Both the position numbers and the translations under genes were made by a program. A stretch of DNA of 64,000 nucleotides from Atopsyche davidsoni (lineage: Eukaryota; Arthropoda; Insecta; Trichoptera; Hydrobiosidae): contig JAILWY010000002.1 of assembly GCA_022113835.1 (NCBI GenBank), positions 4,814,501 to 4,878,500 on the forward strand, given 5' to 3'. Under the pieces are notes generated by a model. That model had not been told where the DNA came from, did no database searches, and saw only the letters and a list, made by a program, of their open reading frames with translations. This document shows, piece after piece, positions 1 through 29,083 of the stretch (the first letter of the stretch is position 1; the number at the start of each line of letters is the position of its first letter).

Positions 1-884
1 ATATTTTTGACAGAGAGTACTTGGTGGAATTCCATTTTAATATTTTAAATAAGTAAAATACTTGAGTGATTTTTCCACATATAAATTTTTATTGGTGACC
101 GATTTCGCCAACCTTTCAAGATGGCATTATGCTGAGTTTGACAATGCCAACGTTTTTTCCATGTATTAAAAACCAAAAGAAAAAATAACGTTAAAAAAAT
201 CCTTGTACTTCCTTCCTTGTTATCCTTGACTGATATCACGGCCAATTTTTTTACAGCATCAAAAAAATGTATTCTTTTAGTAATCTGTTTTAAAAACTTT
301 GCTACTAAAAATCCAATAAAAAAAATTCTTAGTTGAATTTTTTTTTATAAAAAAGAATCTAATAACAGAGGAAGTGGGGAGACGAGGGGCTCAGAATACA
401 CTCATAAGTAGTGGAAATTGGTTTGAAGCTTTCAGAAAACCTTATTTTATTAAAACAAATTCATAATTAATACAACAATTGAAACTAAATAGTTTTAATT
501 ATACTATGCTTAATGAGTTAAAATCAATATTAATTAAATAAAAATTTTGTATGTGCATGAGTGTCCTATTGAGGCAAGACTTCAGTAGTAAAATGTGTAG
601 CTTAGCCTAACCTAACAAGACGCTCATGCTAATTAACTTTGCAACCAACAAATGGCTAATTTAATATTTAATTAAATATTATTAAGTTATAAAACTAATT
701 CACTGTAAGATATTGATAATTATTCTATGAATTAATTATTACGTGAATGATCAGGCCTTCAAACAGGTAAGCCCATTGAAATAATCAAGTCAATGTTGAT
801 GGTCTTCATAGCACTGAGTCAACGAGCCAACCACTTTACACGTTACATTACACTGTGCATGTAAGATTATAGAGTTGATGTCTC
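1..884. other. AT-rich sequence downstream of the polymerase gene
   Basis: No coding exon, RNA gene or clear transposon could be supported here. The first 245 bases hold a short minus-strand open frame, but it has no family resemblance and no splice context. The stretch probably contains the 3' UTR of the polymerase gene that ends at 885, followed by intergenic DNA. Confidence 0.5.
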
Positions 885-3800
885 TTATGTCATGTGTCCC
901 CAGGATTTTCCTTGGCTGATGGCCACCGGGAGAGGCACGAGGAGGCCTCCACAAAACTCTCCGCTATGCTGCATTACTTCTCGAACAAGATCTAAAACAA
1001 TACTTAAATTAAACTTACGACAGAGCTGCTCAAATTATAAATATATCGATTTTACTTGAATTAAAATCTGGTTTTACTAAGCAATTTATAAGAGTATTAT
1101 CAAAAGATTTCCCCGTCACTACATAATGTAGAAATTATTTTATTTTACAATACAATATGAATATTTGATATTGTAAAGGCGTAGTAAGATGATGTCTTTG
1201 AAGCATGAATAAAGACTTTGATGATGATGAAGGAACTCTTGAAGAAAGCGATGACTCTTATCCTCCAAGTATAGGGAGCTGTGTACCTTTAAATTTTGCA
1301 ACATTATTATCAGGAACCTCCCACACAAGCTCGTCGTGAATCTGGAGGATCAGGTGGTGATCTAAAGATTCAGCAAGGTTAGAAAGTCGATGCTCCGTAG
1401 CTATCATGGCCGTCTTACATATATCAGCTGCGGAACCTAAAAACATATTTGTTTAGTTCAAATTTGTAATCAAATCAAAATATTATGACAAAAATAACAA
1501 TTTGATTTAGTTAATTTCTTTTCATTTTAAAACCGAAAATGTTAGTTACCGAACTGACCTTGAATAACAAAATTAACAGCCTGCCTCTCAGCTTGGGCTC
1601 TGAGCCCCATGTTGGTGCTGCTGATGTGAGGAAGCTTTCTTATCCGACCAGATATGGACTGAAGAACTCCATTTTGAGTTCTGCATCTTTGTATGACATC
1701 ATTGCTGAATGACCGAAGAGCAGGGAATAATGCTGTAATGAACAAGACAGTAATGATTTTTGAAAAGTATTTATATAATCAAGTCAAGCTCATCCAGAGT
1801 CCTGGACCATGCAACCCTCAGAACGTATTTGAAGAAAAGTATTAGCACAAAAGGAATGAAAATATGCAATGTCTTACATATAAATTTTGATTTTATTTCA
1901 GAGACTTGTGAATTGTTCATGTGTAGAATCTCCATGAGTTTATAATGTCCAGCACCATACATGAAAGCATATACAATATGCTTGGTCTTCTCTCGATCTT
2001 TAGGTAATATTTCCTCGGAGTTGTTTTTGTTCATCCTAGTAAAAGATTTACATAATATTTAGTTTTTATAACAATTTCGAATTCAATAAAAAACTTAATA
2101 TTATAAGTAGATACCATTTTCTGGTCAATGCCTGGAAGATATCTTTTTCTTGGTGAAAGAAATCAATTAGAGTTATGTCTTCTGTCATATGAGCAAACAC
2201 GCGAAACTCTATATGCTGGAAGTCTGCAGCGACAAATGAATATGAAGGCCTCGCAATGAAAGCGTTTCTCAAATACATGCTTGCGGTGTCTTCGGAGCCA
2301 AGCTCCGGAAATACGTCAAGACTAAATGGTCGCTTTGGTATAGCTTGAAGGTTTGGATTACACGAAGTCAAGCGGCCTGTGGCTGCAGATGTTTGGTCCC
2401 TATAATAGATCAATTATATGTATTAAGGTTTACTATTTTGTTTAAATAATTAACAATTTAGTAAAATTAGCTTGAGAAAGCTCTTTGCTCACCATGTTGT
2501 TCTTATGATTCCAGATTTGGACTGATTTAGTATTGAGTCGACAAATGTAGCTTTTGCCTTATAAATATGTCGAAAATTTAAAACTAATCGAGGCAACGGA
2601 TGATAAGGGACCAACTGGCGTAGCTATAAATAAAAACAATATTGCCTATTAATCATTAAGCCGTGAAAAATGGGATTCAATAAGTTATTGTTATAATTGG
2701 ACAGAATGTACAAAAAGCTAGGATGGACGTAGTTTCAAGAAATTATAATCTCTCAATTTTTAGTAAAAACTTAATTTCATAAATTAAACTTTTAAAATCA
2801 CGAATATTCTGCTTAGAAATGATTAATTAGTAATTAACTACGAAGCCATCCTTGTGATCTATTTTATGCCGATCGTAAGATTTTATTTAATATCATACTT
2901 CTTTCAAATGTTTCGGCTAATTGAGATAAATATAATCAGCTTATGCCTACTCACAACTGGCTCAGACGTCGACTTGGCCCCGAGTACTGATGTTTCTTTA
3001 ATTTTAATATTATGTTTTACGTCTAGTTTCAATTCATTGAATAAGATATTACGCAGTTGAAGGTGAGAATTTAGCTGGAAAGGTTTTCCTACAACTGTTA
3101 GAGCATCTCTTTCTATTTGATTCAAGTGTTTGTTTAAAATGGATTCCATTTCGTTAAGTTTCTTGGTGTCGATGCAAATACCGCGTAGCTCCATAGCTGT
3201 TTGAAAAAGATAACTTTAATAAAGCAGATACAGAGCAAAGCACTATCATGTATATATTTAAGAAACTAAGACTGAATGATTTAAAGATCACTTGCCAGCC
3301 ATGACATCACAAGTGAATTCCATTCAATTTTACCAGACTTGCCAATTAAGACTTGCATAGAATGCACACCTCCTTCCATTTGATGATTCAAATGATAATT
3401 TGCAAGCAAATCAGTCGTGTTTATTGTTACAATTTACTTGCAAAGTTTGTTGTGCACCAGAACTTTGTGCTTAATAAAGCCCCTTAGTGACAGTAGTATG
3501 TGATACAAATATAACATCTCTCAAATAATCATATTACCCAGAATTATAAAAGAAGGAAATATTTTAATTTTGTAATTAAGCAAACATCAATTAAATGAGA
3601 ACAAGATTGTTAATACTTTGTGATGCTTACCTGATAGCACAGAAACAAGCTTAGTTTCAAGACTGATGAAAACTTGCCATATATTACATTCCTTGAGTCT
3701 AGAATACATCGCCTGGCAACTATCGGAGAGTAGAGAGAGCCAACGAGCGGCTTTCTGCTTAGAGGAGGAGCTTACTATCTCAAACTCTACATTTAAAGAA

Positions 3801-6640
3801 AGTTGTGTCAAGACATCACAAAATGACGAAGGGGGATTATCAGGATCAAGTAGAAAACATCCGATCTATAATATAACATCCAATATTCTTTTACCATTTA
3901 CTTCCTAACTACTTCCATGCACTGCCACCTAATTGAGTCAGTGGGTAAAATTGATTAGAAAATATTATATCAAGAGAAGGAATTTTGGACAAATATGACA
4001 CCATATGAAACCATAAAAAGTATAACATTTTGCTCTGCTTGATTTTCATTATATCACTGACATTATGGGTCATTGGAAATTATTTGATCATGTCTAATCG
4101 TATTTTAATGTAATATTATCCGTTAATTAGCTATTTGAACCTTTGGATCTAAGAACTCCCACTTTAAGCATGTTTCTCGTCTATGAAAAGTATAAACATC
4201 CATTAGTAACATCATCAAATCCTGTGCTTCGAAGCATATTTTTCTCGTATTGAGCTCCATAATTTTTTTGATGAATAACCTAAAAATTATAGTAAACAAA
4301 GATAAAAAAAAATTTATCTAAAAAAATAAACATCAGGTAATTATCAGAAAAACAATGTACGGAATAAAATTCTAAATCCTCAAAAATCCATTCACAATTT
4401 AATACATTCCAGATATTTTGTAAACATTTCTTACTTTTGTTTTTCAAGCATTGAGATTCCACGTAGATTAAGATAAAAATACTTTTCCAAATCCTCCCAC
4501 TTGATGTAAAGCAAGATTCCTGTTGGCGAGCACACCATTTCAATAGATGATGCTATTTTATCCAGTTGACAAAAACCCTCTCTGCAAAATTACGTAAAGC
4601 ATATAGATCATACAGGTACAATGTCTTCTTCCGTAACCCAATGTATATAAGTAAGAGATGTCCAACTATTCAGAAGATGCTAAAAATGATATCGAACATC
4701 CAATAAAAGAAGCCTTTAATAAAATAAAATAATTTTTAAATAAATAGCGTTGATATTATATTTAAACCACTCAGGGTACCAATGCATGTAGATTGAAAAT
4801 TGAAAGAGCAGAGCATGAAAATCATTTTAAAATTTTTAGTTCAATATATATGACAAAAAAAATACTCACCTGTAGACAATGGTCAAATTGATTTCTAGCG
4901 GAATATCATTATCAGTTTTTTCCAGTAATCTACTCATGCAATTTTCGTCTAAATTTTCAATCTCAAAAGTCAGATTTTTTTTGAGTACCTCTTTTTTAAG
5001 AGGAGTCGTGATGAACTTGCTTTTCTTTTTGCTGACAATCACAGAATTGCTAAGCAGAGCTGACGGCAAATGCGACTTTACAAATGACATTTTCCCGTCT
5101 TCATTGCTCGCCAATACAGTTTGAACTCCATCAGATGGTGCCACGGATGGTACAATAATATTCTTTACTTCTAGATCACTTTTCTTTATTTCACTGTTGC
5201 CATGCATTTGTTCGATAGAATTCATAATATCATCCAATTCAGAATCAAGGGGGTCATTTACAATATTTCCAAGCCAGGTATTTATATTTTTGTGCAACTT
5301 CTTTTGTTTTGGGTTTGATGAAGATGAATCTATTCCTTTGGTACTTATAGAGTTTCTTTTCCTTTTTTTTGCTTGAAGCATGTCAGATATCTTTTTCTGA
5401 TTTAATCGTTTTCCGCTGGTATTTTTATATGATTTTTCAATTTTAAGTGTGTGCAGACACTTTTTTTCATCGCCTTTTTTTATGATTTCATTGTCATGAA
5501 GACTTGGTCTATCACTTGATATATTTTTTATATCGAATTTATCGGCAGGTGCACATTTTTCTTTTGAGTCGGTGCATTCAACTTTTTTTTCTAAAATACA
5601 ATGACGATCAGCAAAGTTAGCATTGTTCACTCTTAATTCTTCAGGAACTAAAAATAAATCTTCAGAAACATAATTTTCCTTTGAGGTACTGTCATTTTTG
5701 ACATTTTCATTAATAATTGTTGTCTTTGTTATAATCATTTCTTCGCAAGATTTGATGTTGTGTGCTGGTTTCTTTGGGGGGGCTAAAAATTCTCGTAATT
5801 GAAATATATTTGAAACATTCTCATTTGTTTTCATTTTACTTGAAGGATCATTTGGTTTCTTTATAGTGGGTGTATCAGGTGCTAAAAATACATAACTTTC
5901 ATTTTTTTCCAGATTCATATCACATTTTAAATTGGGCATATCATTAGGATCTTTTGTTTCTTGAGTAAACAGAGAAATACTTTGAAACAGATTATAATAT
6001 TGACTATTGTCTGAATCCTGAACAATATCTTCTTCACAAGTAGAGGGATATTGATTAGCCAGCAAAGTTTTAAAAATATCCTGAGAATATTCTACAGTTG
6101 CTCCACTCTTATCCGTGCAGATGCCTTTGCCTGTAACAAATTTTTCAATATCTTTTTCTTGTAAATAACTGTCAATATTCAACAAAGAATCCACTTCTGC
6201 ATTGTCTTTATCCATTACTTTTGAGGGTCTTTTACACTGAGATTGAAATTGTATAAGATTCAAGGATCTGAAAAAATGATTTTAATTTTTTAACTAATTC
6301 ATAGTGTATTATTGAATAATATTAGTTTTCTGCTAAAAATACATTGATAAAAAGAATAAACTAACATTTGCTCTGCATGTGGATTGTCCTTTTTTAAATT
6401 TTGTTTTCTATCCATTATTAATGTTTGCTTGTCACCAAAATTATTTTCGTTATTTTCTGGGACACAGAAAATTTGCAATTATATAATCACATATTTTGCA
6501 ATGAATATGAAATTTATTATTAAATTAAATTAAAATTTTAATAGGCTTTACATACCCCTTGAAAGTTTGATGACATTTTTCATAACTTGGTACCCAAAAG
6601 GTGTCAAGCCTTGTAGGTAGCATTCAGGATTAAATGACAT
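885..6640 (-). CDS. POLN: Family A DNA polymerase, POLN-like (DNA polymerase nu)
   Basis: Template-directed DNA synthesis in the nucleus; POLN relatives act in cross-link repair and recombination. Thirteen exons join in frame to give 1113 aa: 6556-6640, 6366-6456, 4870-6267, 4435-4581, 4141-4279, 3631-3865, 2955-3196, 2493-2623, 2115-2399, 1878-2035, 1559-1732, 1287-1436, 885-991. About the first 520 residues are polar, lysine/serine-rich and without a recognisable fold. The polymerase core follows, with TGRLTSCNPNLQAIP, motif A (ADFQHIEFR), the O-helix motif B (REKTKHIVYAFMYGAG) and motif C (QIHDELVWEV). Motif B is closer to vertebrate POLN (VVYAVVYGAG type) than to POLQ. No POLQ-type helicase domain lies upstream in this window. 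Motif A differs from the usual D-[FY]-S-Q-I-E-L-R. The donor at 4140 (GTTCAA) is weak, but phase supports it. POLQ C-terminal half is the alternative identity. Confidence 0.8.
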
Positions 6641-7713
6641 TGTATAAAATAATATTAAGCTAAAGCTAAAATGATTTAGATTTTATTCAATTCAATGATT
6701 ATATTTTTTTCAATGGTGAAACTTTCCTATGAATTCTACTCTTGGTTGTTAGTTTTTTTCTAGCCAATAAAAATACGTAAGAGGTATTCCGATTTCAAAT
6801 ATTGTACAGACCAAGAAAGTTGCCAGTATAATGCTCCAAATTTAAATGTTAAAAAACTTATGCAATTATTTTTTTCATATAAAATTTACAAAAATGATTA
6901 TACGTTGAATAAAGTTTAAACAATTTTTATTACATATTAAAAAAAAAATTGTATATATTTGTTGATATAAATTAACAAACATTTGCTTTTAATTCAATTT
7001 CTTCATCTTTGTGTATTCTTAGTTATTCAAAGAAAATTAAACCATGGATAGATTTAAACGTATCTTTATTAAAAAAAGATTAATTAGTTTTCAAGAAATA
7101 TAAAAATAAATACATACATTTTAAACAAAAATATGAATTTCAATCTGAAACAACTTTGACATTGGCAATCATAATAAAGTTATTTAATGCTTGAGAGAAC
7201 TGTTCAATAATACTAGACAATAATAATCAATAATATTTTTGTTAGTTTGACAAACATTTTATAAATAAATAAAAAAACTTAATATTAATCAGTTCAATTT
7301 CAAAATTAAATTTTACTTTGATTGCTACTTTGAATCTTTACCAGCAAAATCAAACAGCAACCTTTGATGCAATAAATTATGTTGCAATATGAATTGTATA
7401 AACATTGATGGATTGCTTTCATTTTGTTTGTAAATTTTTTATTTTATGGCTTGCTTTATTTATTTTACTTATAACTTAAGAATTTACAATAATTGTGTAT
7501 CCTTGATGATTACAGTAAATTAAATGCATTGATAAAACCCAATATTTGGATTTTAAGGGATAAATGTTTTTTATCTCCATACTCTTCAGCTAAAGTCTAG
7601 AAATGTCAATGTCATGTGGAAAACAAATATTAAATGTTTTACAGAATAAAAACAACCTTATGTTGCCAATGTAAAATAAGTATTCAATCCAAAGTATCAA
7701 CTAAGAAGATTGT
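6641..7713. other. Gap between EPRS 3' end and polymerase 5' end
   Basis: Very AT-rich and non-coding by inspection. It should hold the polymerase promoter and the EPRS 3' UTR. A minus-strand AATAAA lies near 7455-7460 (TTTATT on the plus strand), about 255 bases after the EPRS stop. No repeats or RNA genes were recognised. Confidence 0.5.
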
Positions 7714-24323
<16,610 letters not shown>

Positions 24324-26928
24324 CACATACAACACTCTAAATGCATTACCCACAGTGCAAACTTCACACATCACATGCCACACACCACACACGCCCCACA
24401 CACCACACTCCACCCATGACACTATTTGCCGCTTGCATTGTACAAAGTTGCTGATATTATTCCACGACTACCTTTACAGGGAGTGAATACACTGACACCT
24501 ACAATGATCAGTTTTAGCAAATCAGTTGTTTTTTGTCCAGCACAAAATAAGCCGCGAGGACATACAGTGAACTATTGTAACTTATGAATAGTTTGATTTA
24601 TGTTTACTTTTAAAAAGTTGGGTACTACAGCATGTAATGCCGACAATAGTGGTTTTAGATTACTGCGATTCTAATATTAGTCGCAGTGCATGAAATTCCT
24701 ACCAAACTTGGGTCTTTGGACCTGCATGTATCCCTCCCAGCTGCTGGACAAAACCTTGCTATGTATTAAAGCCAACATAGTCTTCCAATTTTAATAAACA
24801 AAAGTACAAAAGTATTTTAATATAATTCATTGATTTTAGGAGTGTAGAAGCTTCTCCAAATATCTTTTAGAAGATTATTTGTGATGTTGATATCAATCAC
24901 ATTGCACTTAACTTCCATGTAACTTTATTATTTTTAGTTTATCAGCTTGTCTGTTTTGATAGTGCTATTGTTTTTTACCATAAGCAAAGTCAACTTGAGA
25001 AAACTTTTCTGTCTTTGTTCTGATCATATTATCCTACGGAACTGTAAAGATCAATGCAGAATTCTAGAATCTTGTACAAATTAATAAAAGAACCGCCAAA
25101 GCCTGACAGTGTGGCTCTATTGCCTCTTGCTGTTATGTCGCTCAGAATTGATTATTTGTTATCAGTGTATTTATTCCCAATAATGTCAACGCACAGCACA
25201 GTTAACCTGACAAAAGGTTAATGACTTTCTCCAGATTAAGAAACATAAGATTATATTCATATTGGCTGGAAATTCTTTGAGTTTCCTCTTAGCAGAGCAT
25301 GAATAAAAAAAATGGTGAGTTCACTTCAGGGGCTCTTTGAATGCAGCTGAAGTATTGCTGTGTGTGGACATATTCAACTTAGGTTTTTTTACTACTTTAA
25401 ACACATTGATATGGTTATTCGCAATACACGATAATTCCAGTCAATCCCGCAAATAGGAATAATAGTAAATATTTGATGTTTCATTCACATGCGGCCTGCT
25501 ACATGAATAAGTTTTTACTTAGTTTATTTATCTAATTTAAAGGTAACTAAAATATTATCAAAATGCCACAATTTATCATTATTTATATACACGTAGCTCA
25601 TGGCATTTTCCGAAATAGGGTATACATATATTTATAAACATAACTTACCTGAATTGTTTATAAAGTTGAATTGTCAATATAATTTAAAAATGACACTCAA
25701 TTTGTTCTGATCTGAGTGCTCCAATTTTGTGTCACTGCAGTTTTCTCAATGTTTTGATTGTTTTTGTGGTTAGAAAACACAAATGAAAACATTAACAAAT
25801 AATACCGAACCCCTAAATCAAGCCTTGATTTAGGCCAATTCAGATTTTTCATTTATTATCATTTTGTCTAGTTGTAAAATAAGTTTAATTAACCCTTTGG
25901 CCATTTCGAATGATGCCATGAGTTTTGAAACACATTTATTCGGAATATTTAAATGTCACTTTTTTATTGGAAATGCGACACAAACTGTATTCAGTTATAA
26001 AGTAAATATAAGTACTTGAATATTGATGTTATATCTACACAAACAAATTGTGTAAAAAAGTCAAGAACTTCGGTATTTTGGGGGCAGTTGCAATTTTATC
26101 TGTCGTATGTGCCACATTACCTCTTCCAAGATACCGGAATCGATTATTAATATTTGGTAAAACTTGGTACAGTGGAATAAGTGAGATATATTTTCATGAC
26201 AATATTAAGAATAGTATTTTTTATTTCAACATGATTTATCTCAAAGCCTAGGGCTGTACTTCAAGAATGGTGGAAAAGTGAAAACTTATATTTCATTGTA
26301 CCGAGTAATTCCATATGATTATGCATGAAACGTGTAGCCTCCATAGTTTAGGATTACTAGTCCTTAGTATACAAGTGTATATTATTTGAATGTGATATTT
26401 TAATTGTAAACATTATCAACATTATATCTTTCTTATTGAATAATGTGTTCCATGTCTAGTGAAGTAAGATAAATCAAGTCACATTTTACTTTAGATTTTG
26501 TACGGATCTTGTTATGATATTTTATAATGTCAATATACTGCTGTCATATGTATTTTTATATATAATTTTTTACAGCGTGGAGACTGACCAAACTGTTGTG
26601 TTTTAAAATACAATATTTATCTGTAGTAGTATCTGATATTTCATATTGCAATTGTGGAACTACAAAAAATAGGTAAAATTACCTATTTTAATTTTCCAGA
26701 GGCTGGAGTAAACATAACAGCACCACCACGTGCAAACTTGACTACAAAATAATGGAAATAAAATATGAATTTACTAACTTACACATAACGGTTTTTTGTT
26801 GATCAGCCTTTTATATATTAGGTATATTATGGTAATTAAAATGTATACGGGCGCACAGGCTGACGTTTGTGGATTGTGACAATACAAATATTTTTGTACA
26901 GCCTCAGTGGAAACAATCACTGTTATTT
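24324..26928 (+). other. Probable long 3' UTR and intergenic DNA after the channel gene
   Basis: No coding exon is supported. The start is rich in CACAC repeats (24370-24415). A 23-base near-perfect palindrome lies at 25812-25834. An 81-codon plus-strand frame at 24241-24486 overlaps the channel's last exon in another frame and is a shadow. Several AATAAA-like motifs occur, but none stands out as the poly(A) site. Confidence 0.5.
25812..25834. repeat. 23-base near-perfect palindrome
   Basis: CCTAAATCAAG, one central base, then CTTGATTTAGG: an 11-bp inverted repeat with a single-base centre. It lies in the presumed 3' UTR of the channel gene. Function is unknown. Confidence 0.85.
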
Positions 26929-27215
26929 TTACCGAATAGTCTTGAAAACAATCCCAGCTATTATAGTACACAACAGAAAATAAAATGTCACTACAACAGT
27001 TTGGTGTTCTTCACGTTTGCTGAAAATTATTGATAGAGAAAAAACTTTTCTCCGCCGGTGGGTTTGTTGTAAGTACAGTCAAATATACTAACACGTGTCT
27101 CCAGACTTTTACCGTCATATAATAATTGTTCCTCAAAACAGACGAGAATATATTGTATCTTCCTCGATACTGTTTTTGTTTCCCAAGGCAATTCACCATT
27201 AGCAAAAATAGACAT
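26929..27215 (-). pseudogene. Candidate small tail-anchored membrane protein with one frame break
   Basis: An ATG at 27213-27215 opens a frame of 62 codons (MSIFANGELPWETKTV...) that ends at 27027. Immediately after a run of six T residues (minus strand, near 27043), another frame stays open. It reads IIFSKREEHQ, then a strong hydrophobic segment (TVVVTFYFLLCTIIAGIV), and stops at 26929-26931. A single missing base at the T run would join the two into about 95 residues with one C-terminal membrane segment. It may be a real gene with a sequencing or assembly error, a recent pseudogene, or chance. No splice pair rescues it that I could find. I do not recognise the family. Confidence 0.4.
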
Positions 27216-27485
27216 TCTTATTTATTTTGTATTTAATCATAAATGATTTCTGCCAAAGAAGGTCTATATATTCAAATGAGAATCAAGACTCGATTTCATT
27301 GCCAAGCATTATTCAGCAATTCTGACGTGTTGTTTTTTTATTTTACAAAAATACTTTTACTGATGTCAATTTTCTTTTTTAAGATTCGACAAACATGTGA
27401 CAAATATAACTAAATATAAATAAATAGATGTAAAAGTAAAATGTCTTATACTATTTTATCATTTTAATATATTGTATACGTAATT

Positions 27486-27551
27486 ATGGACGTAAGTACT
27501 GATATCAGAGATCCTCAAAGACAACAGGAAAGCGGAGAAGAAGAGAGTGAG
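27486..27551 (+). other. Possible first coding exon of an unknown plus-strand gene
   Basis: ATG at 27486 begins 22 codons of polar, acidic sequence (MDVSTDIRDPQRQQESGEEE), ending at GAG|GTAAAA, a usable splice donor. It lies 270 bases from the divergent start at 27215, as expected for a shared promoter. I could not find a second exon that continues the frame: the acceptor near 27628 adds only 9 codons before a stop. Low confidence. Confidence 0.25.
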
Positions 27552-29083
27552 GTAAAAAATCTATACTTTAAATAACTAAGGTTTTTTTGAAAAATTTCTG
27601 CTTTGTTACCTCATGTTGTTAATTTTCAGGAAAATATTTTTAAATGTAGGCTTTTTTAACTATTTAGAAATACAACCTGGTCTAGTAAGAGATGTGAGTA
27701 ATAAGACAACTTAATTTTGAAAAAATAGTAATTTATTTTCTATTCTAAAGTTACATACAATGTACAATTGTGATTCCATCATTATTTTAACTAAAAATAT
27801 ATTTTATCTAACTTAAAAAATAATGATTCATCAATCGCACCAAAACATTTATCTCTTTATTCTGTAAAATAAGTTACAGCATCGAAATTGAGGATAGACT
27901 GATCCCGTTATTATAATTATTCAGATTAGTACATTTGAAACTACTTTACTACAGTTTGCTATGGGAATCAGAATTGGTCAATATTTCATGAAGTACATAG
28001 TTTAAGAAATTTTCCCGTCTTTAATAAAATGCTACGATGACAAAATATTTAATAGATTAATTTTAATAACAATTGTAATCAAATATTTTCAATGGAGATC
28101 TTTTCAACATAAATTGGATTTTTCCAGTCACCACATGTTTTAACATGTGTATGTATGGAAGAGAGTGAGATATCAGCTGTCAATCACAAGTCTCTGTACC
28201 TCGCCCTCATCCATAGGCTGCGTAGTAACATCTAAGCATTAGTATATTACTGACAATTGTACATAATTAATAAGTAATTATACATAACAAAAAAACATTC
28301 AGCCAAATGTACACAGTGAATCGGGGTAAGCTTACAATATCAAATCACTCGCAGGATTAACAACCCACACTAGTCGTGTATCTTTAAACGAACATATTAT
28401 TCCAAAAGTAATAATTGAGAGTCAGCCAAATTCTCTGAATTGACTTGAGACAACCATACCGAGTCCTAAACGTTATTCTGTTCGGATTTCCCTTAGGGTG
28501 TAAAACAATGTGTTTACACTTAAATAAAAAAAAATGATCATGTCATTATACTTCTTTTTGCTTCTACCAACAATTTGTGAATGGTCACACACCGTATATA
28601 TTAGTGTAAACTCTTAATTAGAAAGTAAGAAAATAACGACACATAAGCAAGTGAAAGTTTTAAAAGAAATTATTAATTTCATGCAGAAAATAAATATTCA
28701 GTCTAAAATGTTTTATTTTAATTCTATTATTTAAAGGAATGCAGTCATACAAATTTGTACTTTTTAAAAATACTAAAAACTGGTTACAATTTAGTTTGTT
28801 ATACCGAAGAACAAATTTCTATATTTAAAGTGTTTTCTTTCACACATTTCCTTTATTCAAGTGATGTGTCGGTTAGTCCTCGTTTGCCACTTAAGATACA
28901 GTGCCTCACTAAAACTAATTTGTCAAATAAGTCATTATTAACATAAAAATGAATGTCAGACTTATCATTTTCTTTTATGCAAATTCATTGCATCCATGCA
29001 TAAAAAAACAACACACACCCATTGTAATCAGACCCAGCTGATATTCCTTCTCGTACAAAGTAGAAACGAGTTTCTTGTGAAAA
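27552..29083. other. Gene-poor stretch with the KNL1 3' UTR
   Basis: No exon is recognised. The right-hand part must carry the 3' UTR of KNL1, whose stop is at 29084-29086. A small palindrome, CACATGTT-TT-AACATGTG, lies near 28132-28150. Confidence 0.5.
28852..28857 (-). terminator. Likely poly(A) signal of KNL1
   Basis: AATAAA on the minus strand, about 230 bases after the KNL1 stop codon. It is the nearest canonical signal I saw. The cleavage site itself cannot be seen. Confidence 0.45.

Noticed and set aside
4434..4581. The 87-codon minus-strand frame at 4280-4543.
   Set aside because: The true exon uses a different frame (ASSIEMVCSPTG...), which joins in phase with its neighbours and ends at a good donor.
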